DNA of 64,000 bases from Cristatella mucedo. Taxonomy: Eukaryota; Bryozoa; Phylactolaemata; Cristatellidae. The position numbers were made by a program, and so were the translations under genes. Shown here in pieces: positions 11,886-23,859 of the stretch; within the stretch, counting starts at the first letter, position 1; the number at the start of each line of letters is the position of its first letter. Location of the stretch: positions 659,501 through 723,500 of the forward strand of contig WPIO01000144.1 of NCBI GenBank assembly GCA_009760855.2, read 5' to 3'. The notes below the pieces were generated by a model, which was given only the letters and a program-made list of their open reading frames with translations, searched no databases and had not been told where the DNA came from.

Positions 11886-12164
11886 AGCTATTTTAGTACT
11901 GTGCTAATAATGTAAAACTAAATCTTCTGCATTCAAAAATATCATAAAAGTCAACAGTGCAAAACGTTCCGTGGGATCAAGCAAAAGAAGTGAACAAACT
12001 CTAATTAGGTCTAGGAGAGCTGGTGTGCCTTGAAAGCGCACCTACAATGCAAGCTGGCAGGTCCACACAGTAGAGGAGCATTGGTTCAAGTAACAGCTTC
12101 GGTAAATTCAAACCGACAGTCCGTATCTATAGCTATACAAGTCCATTTTACAGAGACCGAGTGA

Positions 12165-12313
12165 AACTCAATCAAGTCAGGGGATGTCATGACCGAAGAC
12201 GGGAGTTAGTTCTAAGCTGTGGGAGCATAAGAACTGAAGGCAGGGTCTCCAAAGTATTTGAAGTTTGTACCAGGTAAAGGTAAACAGTTAGATTCCGACA
12301 AGCCGGAGGTACT
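12165..12313 (-). mobile_element. LINE-A copy A4 (old), left piece
   Basis: A diverged C-terminal coding fragment ending ...ccggaggtact, immediately followed by the (ATT)n end of copy A5. Its continuation is found at 13630. Confidence 0.65.
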
Positions 12314-13629
12314 ATAATAATAATAATATAATAATAATAATATTGCACTTGATAAAGCGCCCTCAGAGAACTTAATCTCTTTCTAGGCGCTTTAAATTTG
12401 CTGCAAAGTGATACGCAATAGAATAGTAAGTAAAATCATGCTTGAAAAACAAACAAAATGAAAAATATGGTTAGGGGTGACATGCACAGGGTCAGCATGC
12501 AAATTTGGTTAGTGGCAGCATGCACAGTGTCAGCACGCATAAGCACAACAAGGACGAATCACAGGGACCCACTAAATCCTGTCCTAAATAGGTGTGTTTT
12601 TAAGTTTCTTTTAAATGTGGTCAGGTCAGGGGATGTTCTGACGCAGGTCGGGAGGGAGTTCCAGGCTTTGGGAGCATACGAGCTAAATGCACGGTCTCCA
12701 AAGGATTTAAGGTTTGTACAAGGCATTTCTAGACTGTTGGATTCCGAAAAGCGAGTGGTACTATGCTTGGCCTGATGGGGTAGTATATCTGAAAGATTGG
12801 CTGGAGCCATAGAATGAAGGGACCTAAAAGTGAGCGACAAAACCTTGAAGTCAATCCGTTGCTTGACTGGTAGCCAGTGCAGGTCAGAGAGGAGTGGAGT
12901 GATGTGGCAACTGCGACGCTCACGACAGACAAGCCTAGCTGCAGAGTTTTGCACCAGCTGCAAACGCCTGATCGCACATGCTGGTAGGCCAGTAAGCAGT
13001 GAGTTGCAGAAGTCGAGACGAGATGTCACGAATGCATGGACCAACTTGGACGTGGTATCCTGATATAAACAAGCCCTAATTTTAGCAATGTTATGAAGCT
13101 GAAAATAGGCTGATTTGACTGTGTAGCTGATGTGGTCGTCTAGCGAGAGGTCGCTTTGGAATATGACACCTAGATTTCGAGCTGATTCAACTGGAGATAT
13201 GCTGGCAGAGCCAATTTTGAAAGTCAGCCTTTCCAATTTCTGAATAACACTAGGTTTGCCCATAACTAGTAAGTTAGTTTTATCATCGTTTAGTTTTAGA
13301 AAATTTGCTGCCATCCATGATCGGATGTCATCAATGCATGCAGCAAGTGAGTTGAGAGAATTTGAGGTGCTCGAAGGCTGGGAGGGATCAAAGCAAAGGT
13401 ACAACTGAGTGTCATCCGCATAGAAGTGAAAGCCAAGATTGTGCTTGGCAATCACATCAGCAAGAGGGAGAGTATAAACGGTGAAAAGGACCGGACCTAG
13501 CACAGAGCCCTGAGGTACTCCATATTTTAGAGGTACTTCAGATGATCTTTGTCCATTCACGTCAACACTCTGGAGTCTCCCACTGAGATAGGACCTGAAC
13601 CACTGCAGAGCAGTGCCAGTGATGCCCAG
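12314..13629 (-). mobile_element. LINE-A copy A5, young 5'-truncated insertion
   Basis: Minus strand. The 3' end is an (ATT)n run at about 12314-12343, then the stem-loop, the 3' untranslated region and a frame open from 13560 to 12559. The 5' end is truncated at the equivalent of position 5110 of copy A2. It sits inside older copy A4, whose two halves flank it directly. Confidence 0.85.
12559..13560 (-). pseudogene. LINE-A reverse transcriptase, C-terminal 333 codons (copy A5)
   Basis: Continuous frame beginning inside the palm domain (VNGQRSSEVPLKY), through GVPQGSVLGP and the catalytic YADDTQLYL, to the C-terminal SFGDRAFSSYAPKAWNSLP and stop. By my count about 15 residues differ from copy A2 over the shared 333, so the two are recent relatives. 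The endonuclease and the N-terminal RT are absent through 5' truncation, so this copy cannot move on its own. The 'start' is an internal Met, not a real initiation site. Confidence 0.8.
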
Positions 13630-13780
13630 GTACGATGCTTAGCCTAGTGGGGCAGTAGATCCAAAAGGTATGATGGAATCAAAGTGAAGCAACCCAAAAG
13701 TGAGCGACAAAACCTTGAAGTCTCTGCTTGACTAGTAGCCAGTACAGACCGACGAGAAGTGGTACTTGACCACAGTCTCT
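13630..13780 (-). mobile_element. LINE-A copy A4 (old), right piece
   Basis: Resumes exactly where the left piece stops: tacgatgcttagcc follows ccggagg in the uninterrupted copies. It fades out after about 13780. Confidence 0.65.
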
Positions 13781-16700
13781 AGCTATATCATTTAGGTGCT
13801 ATGATATGCATCACAAAGTCCAGGCATGGACGCACGACTCACGATCCTACCTCACTCAATGCAGAGATAGTTATAGGCTTGCTATTGCACCATATTTTAT
13901 TCTCAACATGCCTAATAATTCTGCATTGAAGATTAGAACAAACAACACAAAAGTTAGCTAGAAATGTTCACAATTTGGCCTTGCTAAGAAAATGGTAGCC
14001 ATATCATGATTATTAGAGAATGGAGGTTTCGTTTGGGAACATCTAAAATAGTATTGTTACCACGAACTTTGTGTAAGTAACTGCATAGCTTAAACTAATG
14101 AAATAACGAAAGTAGCAAGTAATTAAAACGCATTGTATTGTTATAATTCTTAAGCATTTCGCTTATTAGTTTAAAGAATTGCATTCTCATTCAGTTAAGA
14201 CTAGATTTAGAACAAACTTATTTCAGTTTGCTGAAGACTTTTACTAGTCCTCTTTTAAGACTATACTTTTGATGAAATTAGAAATATTCCTGCCAAAAAT
14301 TGAAGTAAACGCATACAATAATCTTTAAATACTGAGCTGTGGTCCTTGGGAACCAACGTTTTGCGAAATCATTGCAATTTTATGTTTCGTTTTTCATACT
14401 TTTTGAATGTCAGCAGCACACCGAAATGCACCTTGGAGAGTGAATTCCGCTAAGGTAATCACGAACATGGTCTAGTATTGAATAGCATCCTTTAATCATA
14501 AAAGGAAGGCATTGTCTAACCAAAGAATACAGCATGTGACTGTAGCTGTCTACAGATGTTGTTAATTTGTAAAGACTTAGCTTCGTGACTTTCATATTTT
14601 TGGAAGCCGAAACGGAAGCTCAGTTTATAAAAGAAGGATATTCGCAGTACCAAGGCCTGAAGAATGGCTTGAAGGTAGAATTAAATTGTGAGCATATTCT
14701 AAAGAAAATTGAATCCACGTTATTTCTTTCTACATACCTATTTTCATTTTGCCTAAGCCTCCTTTTTTCCCGAATTTTGTGCAAGCTAATTCAGATATTT
14801 CACATCGTTTGCTAGATAGGTTGCTGCATAGGCTTTAAGATTTTGGTAAATAAACATACCTGCTATTAATATCACACATCATTGACTAAATGGTTGTCGA
14901 AATGTCCTCTAATTCTACGCGATTATGAACTATGAGTTTGACTGCAAGCCTCGGTCTATGAAAATGAATTTACTATAGGGATGAACGTTGTGCATCTCCC
15001 TTACAGGATCTATTTATCATTAAGTAATGTTTCTCAAAAAGTAACTGAACGACTGAAAAACGCGAGCTATCTTTTGATGTACCTTATCTGTTGTGATGAC
15101 CGTCTGTGCATCTGTAAAAGTTAAGGTTGAGTTTTCAGCTAAACACTGCTATCATCAAAATCTAAAAGACTCAATACTATGCACTATGAAAATGTGTCTA
15201 ACCTCTCAAAACATCCAGGTCACGTTTGTTAAAACTCGGTTCTTTAAAAAAAAGAAAATTAATTACCGTCTCAAGCATCACGATAATCAGCACAAAGTAA
15301 ACAATGTGGAGTTCAAGAACATTTTCACTATACTTACTTGATATAAAAAGTCTGAAATATAATTTGGCAACAACTGGACTAGAGCATACATTTCAACTTT
15401 CTGGTTGGTGTGGGCTCAATAGGCCAAGCTGTATAAATTTCAGGGCACCAAAGATAAAATTGGGAAAATAAGTTAGAGACAAGTAATGATTTAAAGCTTG
15501 CAAACGATTCGCATACAGGTTCCCAATCACTTGGCTGATTTTCATGCAACTTTGAAAAGGTTTTAAGGAGTGCATACCTAAAGTTTCACGTTGATTCGAT
15601 CACAAAGTAAACAGGAATCGAATAAACGTATAAGTACTGAATGCTAAAGAATGGGTTTGCAACATATTTAAGTCTTGGTAAGGTGCCTATTTCCCAAGTT
15701 CTGAATTTTTCTTTAGATTAAGTAACGTATAACAATTTTTAGGCAATTTTTAGGTGTGCTCTTTGCATGTTCTCGCCATATTTACCTGTTTTATTTGGCA
15801 GATAACTCAGGCTTGTAATTAATCGATTGCTGCCTCAGCACAACCAATAATATAATAGCATAGGTTTAGAATCAGCAAGAAACACTATTCCAGCTTACTA
15901 CCTCATAGACTAAGCTCTCCCTTATGTACTGCAAACCGAGCAATTCATGCAATACATTCATAGAGCCCAAAAAATTACTCTATTGCCAACGTATTAAAGT
16001 TGGCAAAGTAGGAGGCTACAACAGCAGATTCAGGAGAAAACTTACTAGTCTAATGTCAACTCCAAGTAACAATGATCATAGCAAAAAATGAGATCTCGGT
16101 TAATCGTGAATGATTGTATACCATGACAACAAGCTTCATTCAAAATATAGTTCTTAGGGAGAAACTAAAATCCCAATTTACCTTAAAATAGTATCCCTTC
16201 AATATATTTAACTTTAAAATCGCATAAGTAAAAAATTGCTAACGATAGGCTACGTTGTTTGAGGTTAGGCATGAGCGTCTTTTAATTTATGAATCACATG
16301 AAGTGTATGTAGGCATGAAAACGCTTCGCGAAAGTCACCAGATTATAACAACTCAGTAGGGCTCAATTGTGTTAGTGAATTGGCAAAAACTCTATAAAAA
16401 AATACCTATTTATAATTCTCATTTCACAATGTCGCAACTCATGAGAATCTATATCATCATATTGTGATATTCGAAAAGAAAGATACTTAGGCTGTTACAG
16501 CAGTGCGGATGAGATAACTGAGTCTGAAATCGTAGGAAGCACAATACTTCGTTCTTTTAATTCCTGATAAACTGCAAATGACGACAATTTCATCTCGAGA
16601 CAGCCATAGTAATAATACAAGATTATTCGACTTCAACACTTCATAGCATAACAGTAGAACAGCCGTAGCCGCTAAAACCACGATTGTTGTGGCAACCAAT

Positions 16701-17160
16701 TATCGCCTACAACAGATCGCCAACATACGACCTGGTTGTGAAGAGTAGGCTACGTAGCAACGAGGCCGTGGGAAATAGTAAATTTTCATCCTAGAGTGGA
16801 GAGAACGATTCGGCTCCTCTGCACAATTAACATGCGATTTTCACTGCAATTATATTGATAGGTTCCTTTAAACATATTGACACCGAAACACAGTAGTTAG
16901 ATTAAATTACTTTCTCTTGGTTAACTGATCACGACTCAGCACTTAGGCACGTTTAGCAATTTATTTCTAAAGAAAACTCAGTGCCTAGACACTATCTTCA
17001 CCAAGCTGTCAATGCCGGAAATGAGTGTCCTTTAACTTTCTAGAGTCCGTGATATGTAGCTGTCGTGCCTTATACATTAAATAGGTTGCATTGATAGCTT
17101 GTAGTCTTAACGTGAGCTGTTCAGAGCGAGATTACTTTCTGACTGTTTAAGGATCCTCGA
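13781..17160. other. AT-rich stretch without a supported gene
   Basis: Short frames only. A hydrophobic minus-strand frame at 16487-16699 has no ATG. No repeat copy was recognised. Confidence 0.35.
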
Positions 17161-17206
17161 ACAAAACAGCTGAGCAACCGGATGGTGCTACTCGCAGAGC
17201 AGCAAT

Positions 17207-17380
17207 GTATTATGCACGTGCTGCCAGCATCGGCCTGGCATTGCTGGTGTGCCTGCTACTGTTGGCGAAAGCATGGAGATTGCTTCATCAATACTCATCG
17301 CCGAGTACTTTCAATAGCATGACCGACGACGATGTAACAACGCAGACTAGCACCGAAAGTGGGAAAATACTGCAGTAGAA
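17207..17380 (+). CDS. Small ORF with N-terminal hydrophobic segment (57 codons)
   Basis: ATG at 17207 gives MYYARAAS followed by the hydrophobic run IGLALLVCLLLLAKAW, then a Ser/Thr/Asp-rich tail ending KILQ and TAG. The layout fits a signal anchor or signal peptide with a short tail. It lies 55 bp upstream of another small frame of the same design (17435). It may be an upstream first exon or a chance frame; no family is recognised. Confidence 0.25.
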
Positions 17381-17434
17381 ACCGCCAGAAGCCTAGTCAG
17401 AGGACAGCACACAAAACTCTGCAGTGGCAACATA

Positions 17435-17587
17435 ATGAGAGCACGAGGCATAATTCTAGTCAGTGTGGGGATAGCTTTTCTAAGCGTAATTATGTTTAAA
17501 ATTCTGTTTACAGCTTACACACTGAATACATCTAATTGTAGACCTGACACTATTTCTAGACTTAGGGTGGTACAAGAAAGGGATTGG
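17435..17587 (+). CDS. Candidate first exon of a type II membrane protein
   Basis: ATG at 17435 encodes MRARG then a hydrophobic segment (IILVSVGIAFLSVIMF) and a lumenal-type stem with N-x-S and one Cys, ending QERDW. A donor-like GTGAGG at 17588 gives phase 0, which matches the phase-0 acceptor at 17884. A stronger-looking donor AA|GTAAGC at 17629 would give phase 2 and does not fit the next exon. The short basic N-terminus, anchor and stem resemble Golgi type II enzymes, but no catalytic domain is visible. Confidence 0.35.
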
Positions 17588-17884
17588 GTGAGGACTCACA
17601 GTGGCGGCTCAATGAGGCCTCTACAGAAGTAAGCTACAGCTCTGGAGGGCCAATAGTATTTTGGGTGGAGATGTCGTAGGGGGCCCAGAATGACTTTCGG
17701 TAGAGACCGCTGAGGGCTCCGCCGTAAAGCAAGGCGACTGTCCGATTTGCGGAGAACACAATAAGCCGCTACTCAGAACAAGCCACTGTCCCATGCAAAT
17801 TGAATGGGATCTCCCTCATGCCTCGTCAATTGATCATTGACCCATACTCGTACATGCTCCGAGCCTCGCATTTTTATTTTTAAG

Positions 17885-18027
17885 TTCAAAATCGATCCAC
17901 TGGGCTCAATAATAGTGGGAAAAGTAGGAAATGACAGCAGGAAGAACTTTCTATTCGCTTGGTATTCCTGCTGGAGACAAAAACATTTGACACTGCAGAT
18001 AATTTTAATCCGTGATTATCAAGAAAA
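17885..18027 (+). CDS. Candidate second exon of the same gene
   Basis: The acceptor catttttatttttaag (AG at 17883-17884) opens a frame that reads FKIDPLGSIIVGKVGND, then an aromatic stretch (NFLFAWYSCWRQ), ending RDYQE with the donor AA|GTAAGT at 18028. It is phase 0 in and phase 2 out, about 48 codons. The intron to the previous exon would be 297 bp. The fold is not recognised. Later exons were not found, because the next kilobase is decayed repeat. Confidence 0.35.
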
Positions 18028-19014
18028 GTAAGTCTCCCCAAGTATCCAGAGATACATATTATGCTTCTGGTTAAGGAATGTATCTATTGTTTTGTATTTG
18101 CTGCATTTTTTAATTTCTACTTCAAAGGTTTAATATATTGCTTCTTTTTGGTAACGATCACCATAATTGCTAATAAAGGTATTAAAGAATGGAATGTATA
18201 AGAGTAAAAACGGTCTCTCAAATGAATGTACTCTATCTCTAAGCCATTTAATCGAATTATAATCTGCTCTGAAGGCGATCTATTTAAGTAATGAAAGTAT
18301 CGTATCTCAGCCTGTAACTCTACATGGCCATATCGAGAAAGTTAGCATTTTTCAAAAAGTAATAAAGTAACAAATAGCTAGATCGAAGACTTATTAAATA
18401 TAGCGGATAATTTTTATTAAGCCGGCCGTGTTACTCGCTATTATGCCCTTAGATGTACCAACAATAAACACAATCCTTATCTTGCACTCCTAAAAATTAA
18501 GCTAACTTTTCTCATACATCTTTATGCGGGTCCTCTCCCATGGATATAGGCAAATTTCTCGTATATGCCTAAAGGGAAGGGTCAAACTTCTTGTGATGGA
18601 CGAGTCAGCCATGCAAGTGGAAGGCTTACCGCCAGCAACCTCCTTTTTCAGTGCATGTTAAATCAAGGCTGGCCATCCTATCCCATTAATTAGAATAATC
18701 TACAATTAAAAGTAGCTAATGAAATTGATAGTCTCTTGTGTACTGATCTCACGATGAACTGCTTTCGATTTGTATTCATTTGCCGTATGTCATTAGTGGA
18801 CCAGTTGTGTTTGCTGAACCACTTTTAGAGGTGATGTATTCCTGCTTGACGATCAAGCTAGGTTTACTCACAGTAACTGATGTTAGCCCTATTAGTTAAG
18901 TCAAGTTTAAGAAATGTAGTGCCCATCCTAGTGGAAATTTCATCTATTCAGCATTCAAAGAACTATGAAAGTAGAATTAAGACTATTTTTTTTCTTCTAC
19001 ATGTTAACTCAAGC
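18028..19014. other. No supported gene
   Basis: AT-rich. A short resemblance to the LINE-B 3' end (about 18298-18345) is the only hint of a repeat. Confidence 0.3.
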
Positions 19015-19275
19015 TGAGAAATTTAATAATACAAATAGTACGTTTGTATAAAGCCCTCAGAAAACGGAATCTGTCTCTAAGAAATGAATTGATGCTACAT
19101 AAATCATTAAACTTTGTTGCAAATGTCGTCGAGTAAGGTGACATTGTGACAAGCTGCCGTAGTTAGGTCCAGGCTTATGTAGGTTAATTTTGAAATGCAG
19201 CGTCTATAATGGTTCTGAGGTACGTACGAGGTATGTCTCATGATTCAAGTATGTCATCGCAATAGTAACTGAAGA
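19015..19275 (-). mobile_element. LINE-A 3' remnant, very decayed
   Basis: Minus strand. A stem-loop-like end (about 19050-19080) and traces of the C-terminal coding region up to a segment resembling 4190-4250 of copy A2. Confidence 0.45.
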
Positions 19276-19439
19276 AAAACTGAGCTTTTTGGAAGATATA
19301 ATTAAATTATGAGGATTTGGACGTACGACTAAAAGATAGTTAACCAAACATGTATGAGCAACCCTGAATACACGACGCAATTGAGATTCCTACTCGGACA
19401 TTGTTACTGGCATAGCCAATATAAGAGTAGTGCTGGTAA

Positions 19440-20450
19440 TACAGCACTGGCCAAGTCTAGTTTTTATAAAAACGTTGTTCTATCACAGTTGCACCATCTG
19501 AAAACTGATGTCAACTGTCAACCATCAACCACAGCCACTCCCACATGATCTCCTTAAGAAATGCTCCTTGTGACTATCCAGCTGATCGCTTCTCTAGCTT
19601 CTTTGTCCAGAAGGTAGACAAGAGCTGTGAGTAAATCCCTACGATGGCCGCATGCTCCTAGAATGCTGTCTCTCACTTCCTTGCAGCACCTCAGTGTCTA
19701 CATTGATATATGCTACAAGTGACCTCGTCTTGAAGTTCATATACCAATCAGAGAAGCTGCCAAGTCCTTTGGACCCTATTTTCATTGTCCTGTTTCTACA
19801 ATTCATTGATCTGCACCTATAAGGCATAACTAATGCCATTCAAATGCTATTAGCCTGAGGTCACGTCCAAGCATCTCTCAATAAAGCTGAAGTACGACCA
19901 ATACTCAAGAAAGCTACACTAGGCCAAGAGAACTTGAGCGACTACCCCCTTGTCTTCTTTCTATCATTCCTATCGAATACACTGGAATGAGTCGCAGCAT
20001 ACCAGCTAGACTCATATTGGACACCCAAATCTTCCTAGTATCTTCCAGTCTAGATTTCGAGTGCTCAATCCACCGAGTAAGAATTGATTCGGGTTCAAAA
20101 CGACCTACTAAGGAAAGCGAACATGGGTAGAGTTTCTCTGCTTGTTTTGCTCGATCCTTTGGCTGTTTGTGATTTTATTGACCACCCAGACCTTCTTAAG
20201 GGCATTTCAACTAGCCTGGGCATATATGTTTCTGTATGACAATGGTTCAAGTCCTATCTCAGTGGGAGACTCCAGAGCTTTAACTTGAATGGGCGAATAT
20301 TTGCCAAACAACCACCAAAACACAAAGTACCACAGAGCTCCATACTTTTTTCCGTTCTTTACACAGTTGATACCATTCCTCTTGGCGATGTGATCAAAAA
20401 GCACAGTCTAGGCTTACACTTTCATGCGGATGAAATCCAGTTGTACATTT
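19440..20450 (+). mobile_element. LINE-A copy A7 (old, plus strand), left piece
   Basis: Plus strand. The decayed frame follows AKSSFYKNVVLSQLHH, then DRFSSFFVQKV-like residues, a CCLSLPCSTSVST-like block and the start of the RT, up to about 20450. Frameshifts and stops are frequent. It is interrupted by copy A8 and resumes at 21086. Confidence 0.65.
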
Positions 20451-21085
20451 GAATTGATAATACTAATACTGCACTTGATAAAGTGCCCACAGAGAACGTA
20501 ATCTCTTTCTTGGCGCTTTACATTTGCTGCAAATTGAAATGCAATTGAATGATAAGTAAATCATGCTTGAAAAACAGACAAAATAAATAGTATGGTTAGG
20601 GGTGATATGCACAGGGTCAGCATGCAAATGTGGTTAGTGGCAGCATGGACAGTGTCGGCACCCATAAGCACATCAACGACGAATCATGGGACCCACTAAA
20701 TGCTGTCCACAATAGGCGTGTTATAAGTTCCTTTTAAATGTGGTCAGGTCAGAGGATGTTCTGACGCAGGTCGGGAGGGATTTCCAGGCTTTGGGAGCAT
20801 ACGAGCTAAATGCACGGTCTCCAAAGGATTTAAGGTTTGTACGAGGTATTGGTAGACTGTTGGATTCCGAAAAGCGGGTGGTACGATGCTTGGCCTGATG
20901 GGATTGTATATCTGAGAGATTGGCTGGAGCCATATAATGATGGAACCTAAAAGTGAGCGACAAAACCTTGAAGTCAATCCGTTGCTTGACTGGTAGCCAG
21001 TGCAGGTCGGCGAGAAGTGGAGAAATGTGGCAACTGCGACGCTCACGACAGAAAAGCCTAGCTGCAGAGTTTTGCACCAGCTGCT
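20451..21085 (-). mobile_element. LINE-A copy A8, inserted antisense into copy A7
   Basis: Minus strand. An ATT-rich 3' end, stem-loop, 3' untranslated region and the last 118 codons of ORF2 (21077-20721; QNSAARLFCRERRSC... SFGDRAFSSYAPKAW), 5'-truncated at 21085. The surrounding plus-strand LINE continues on both sides. Confidence 0.75.
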
Positions 21086-22120
21086 TGATTGTTCCCTCCT
21101 AGCCTTCCAGCTAGTTGAATTCTCTCAACTCCCTTGAAGTGTGATTGGTGATATCTGCACATGGGTAGGAGCCAATTTTTTTTAATTGAAGGATGATAAA
21201 ATCATCTTACTACCTATGTGCAAACCAAGAGTGCTTCAGAAATTGGCACTGCTAACCCTCAAAATTGGCTATACATTACATTACATTGCATTACATTACA
21301 TCTCCTGCGGATTCTGCACAAAATATCGTTGTCATGTTCCAAAATGACCTTTCGCCTAAAGACCGCATCAACTTACAAAACAAGTTTGTATACTTTCTGA
21401 AGGAAAACTATGCTAAAACTCGGGCTTTTTTAGGCCAGGTTACTGGATCTAAGTTGGTCCATGCATTTGTGATATCCCGTCTTGAATTATGTAACTCACT
21501 CCTTGCTGGTCTACCAGCAGGTGTAAGCAGACGCTTACAGCTGGTGCAACATTGTGCAGTTACATTTGTCAGTTCTGAGCACAGCAGTCGCCTCATCGCA
21601 CCACTCCTCGCCGATCTGCGTTGGTTCCTTTTCAATCAATGCAGCGACATCGTAGTTTCGTCACTTAACCTTTAGGTACCTTCATTCTTAGCTCCAGCCT
21701 ATCTATCAGATCCAGCCCCATCAGGCCAATCGTCGTACCACCCATTTTTCGGAATCGAACTGTTTACCTATACCTCGTACATGAACCACATCCTTTGGAG
21801 ACCGTGCTGGCATGCTCATGTGCTCCTAAAGCCTGAAATTCAGTCCCAGCTTGCCTCACGATATCTCTTGACACGACAGCTTTTAAAAAGAAACTAAACA
21901 TGCACCTACTTTTCACATCCTTTACAGTGTGCCTGCCGTTCCTCCATTATGTGTCTACGCTTGCTTGCATTGTGCATGCTGCCACTAACCATCATTTTTT
22001 ACCCTGACCCAGTGCATGTCACTGACCCAGTGCATGTCACCATTACACTGACCCAGTGCATGTCACCCCTAACCTTGTTATTCTTATTGTTTACTGAGCA
22101 GGCTACCAGTAACAATGCAA
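21086..22120 (+). mobile_element. LINE-A copy A7 (old, plus strand), right piece
   Basis: Continues the RT after the YADD region: decayed LKLNDDK equivalent, then KTRAFLGQVTGSKLVHAFV and LEFCNSLL-like residues (21413-21660), the C-terminal region and the 3' untranslated region. It holds an (ACATT)n run at 21273-21301 and an 18-bp motif repeated three times at 22004-22065. Confidence 0.65.
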
Positions 22121-22123
22121 TCG

Positions 22124-23420
22124 TAAGCAGTGGTTCAGGTCCTATCTCAGTGGGAGACTCCAGAGTGTTGACATGAATGGACAAAAATCCTCTGAAGTAC
22201 CTCTAAAATATGGAGTACCTCAGGGCTCTGTGCTAGGTCCGGTCCTTTTCACCGTTTATACTGTCCCTCTTGCTGATGTGATTGCCAAGCACAATCTAGG
22301 CTTTCACTTCTATGCGGATGACACTCAGTTGTACCTTTGCTTTGATCCCTCCCAGCCTTCGAGCACCTCAAATTCTCTCAACACACTTGCTGCATGCATT
22401 GATGACATCCGCACATGGATGGCAGCAAATTTTCTAAAACTAAACGATGATAAAACTAACTTACTAGTTATGGGCAAACCCAGTGTGATTCAGAAATTGG
22501 AAAGGCTGACTTTCAAAATTGGCTCTGCCAGCATATCTCCAGTTGAATCAGCTCGAAATCTAGGCGTCATATTCCAAAGCGACCTCTCGTTAGACGACCA
22601 CATCAGCTACACAGTCAAATCTGCCTATTTTCAGCTTCATAACATTGCTAAAATTAGGGCTTGTTTAGATAAGGATACCACGTCTAAGTTGGTCCATCCA
22701 TTCGTGACATCTCGTCTCGACTACTGCAACTCACTGCTTACTGGCCTACCAGAATGTGTGATCAGGCGATTGCAGCTGGTGCAAAACTCTGCAGCTAGGC
22801 TTGTCTGTCGTGAGCGTCACAGTTGCCACATTACTCTACTTCTCGCCGACCTGCACTAGCTACCAGTCAAGCAACGGATTGACTTCAAGGTTTTGTCGCT
22901 CACTTTTAGGTCTCTTCATTCTATGGCTCCAGCCTATCTTTCAGATATACTACCCCATCAGGCCAAGCATCATACCACCCGCTTTTTGGAATCCAACAGT
23001 CTGGAAATACCTCGTACAAACCTTAAATCCTTTGGAGACCGTGCATTTAGCTCGCATGCTCCCAAAGCCTGGAACTCCCTCCCGACCTGCGTCAGAACAT
23101 CCCCTGACCTGACCACATTTAAAAGAACTTGAAAACACACCTATTTAAGACAGCATTTAGTGGGTCCCTGTGATTCGTGCTTGATGTGTTTATGCGTGCT
23201 GACACTGTGCATGCTGCCACTAACCACATTTGGTTGCTGACCCTGTGCATGTCACCCCTAACCATATTTTTCATTTTGTTTGTTTTTCAAGCATGATTTT
23301 ACTTACTATTCTATTGCATATCACTTTTCAGCAATTGTAAAGCGCCTAGAAAGAGATTAAGTTCTCTGAGGGCGCTTTATCAAGTGCAATATTTCTATTA
23401 TTCTTATTATTATTATGCAT
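22124..23420 (+). mobile_element. LINE-A copy A9, young 5'-truncated insertion
   Basis: Plus strand. Starts within the QWFRSYLSG block and ends with the stem-loop at 23339-23378 followed by ATT-rich repeats (about 23392-23416). It abuts the end of old copy A7 and is close in sequence to copies A2 and A5. Confidence 0.85.
22173..23139 (+). pseudogene. LINE-A reverse transcriptase C-terminal part (copy A9), two lesions
   Basis: Frame 22173-22859 reads VNGQKSSEVPLKY-like palm sequence, GVPQGSVLGP, FHFYADDTQLYL and LKLNDDKTNLLV. It then stops where the Trp codon of the conserved LADLHWLP is TAG (22857-22859). The same frame reopens at once and runs to about 23130, where a missing A in the AAAGAAACTT run shifts the frame just before the natural end. 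The copy therefore lacks a working RT. Confidence 0.8.
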
Positions 23421-23859
23421 AATTTGTAAAGCAACCTAAAAGAGATGGAGTTCTCGGAGGTTAAAAGGTGTTGCGCCTAGAACTGTTATTTTAGTACATG
23501 AAATTAATGGAATTTCATGTTTTCTACAGAAATAGCAGCAACTTCAGCACTCTATGAATCAGAACCTTAATCATGTTAGTGCTAGTCTGAAATATGCACT
23601 GCCAAGTGAAACGCTCATTGATGGTAGAATGCTTGTCAGTAGCCTCTGAAAATCCTACTAGGAAAATATCTCTGCACAGTTTTTGGAAATATTAAGTTCA
23701 GATTTAGACAAAATGTTACCCAAAGCTGCGACTGCCTCTGAGCTAAATTGTATAGCCAGCATCATAGATCACGTTTGAGGCCCTAGTCTTGTGGATGGTA
23801 GAAAAACTTTGGTACAATGTAATTTATCCTGGTATTGCAATAAAAGCTACTTTAGTTTA

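Noticed and set aside
16487-16699. Minus-strand frame with hydrophobic N-terminus
   Set aside because: The apparent start is TTG, a stop lies directly upstream, and there is no splice acceptor of fitting phase.
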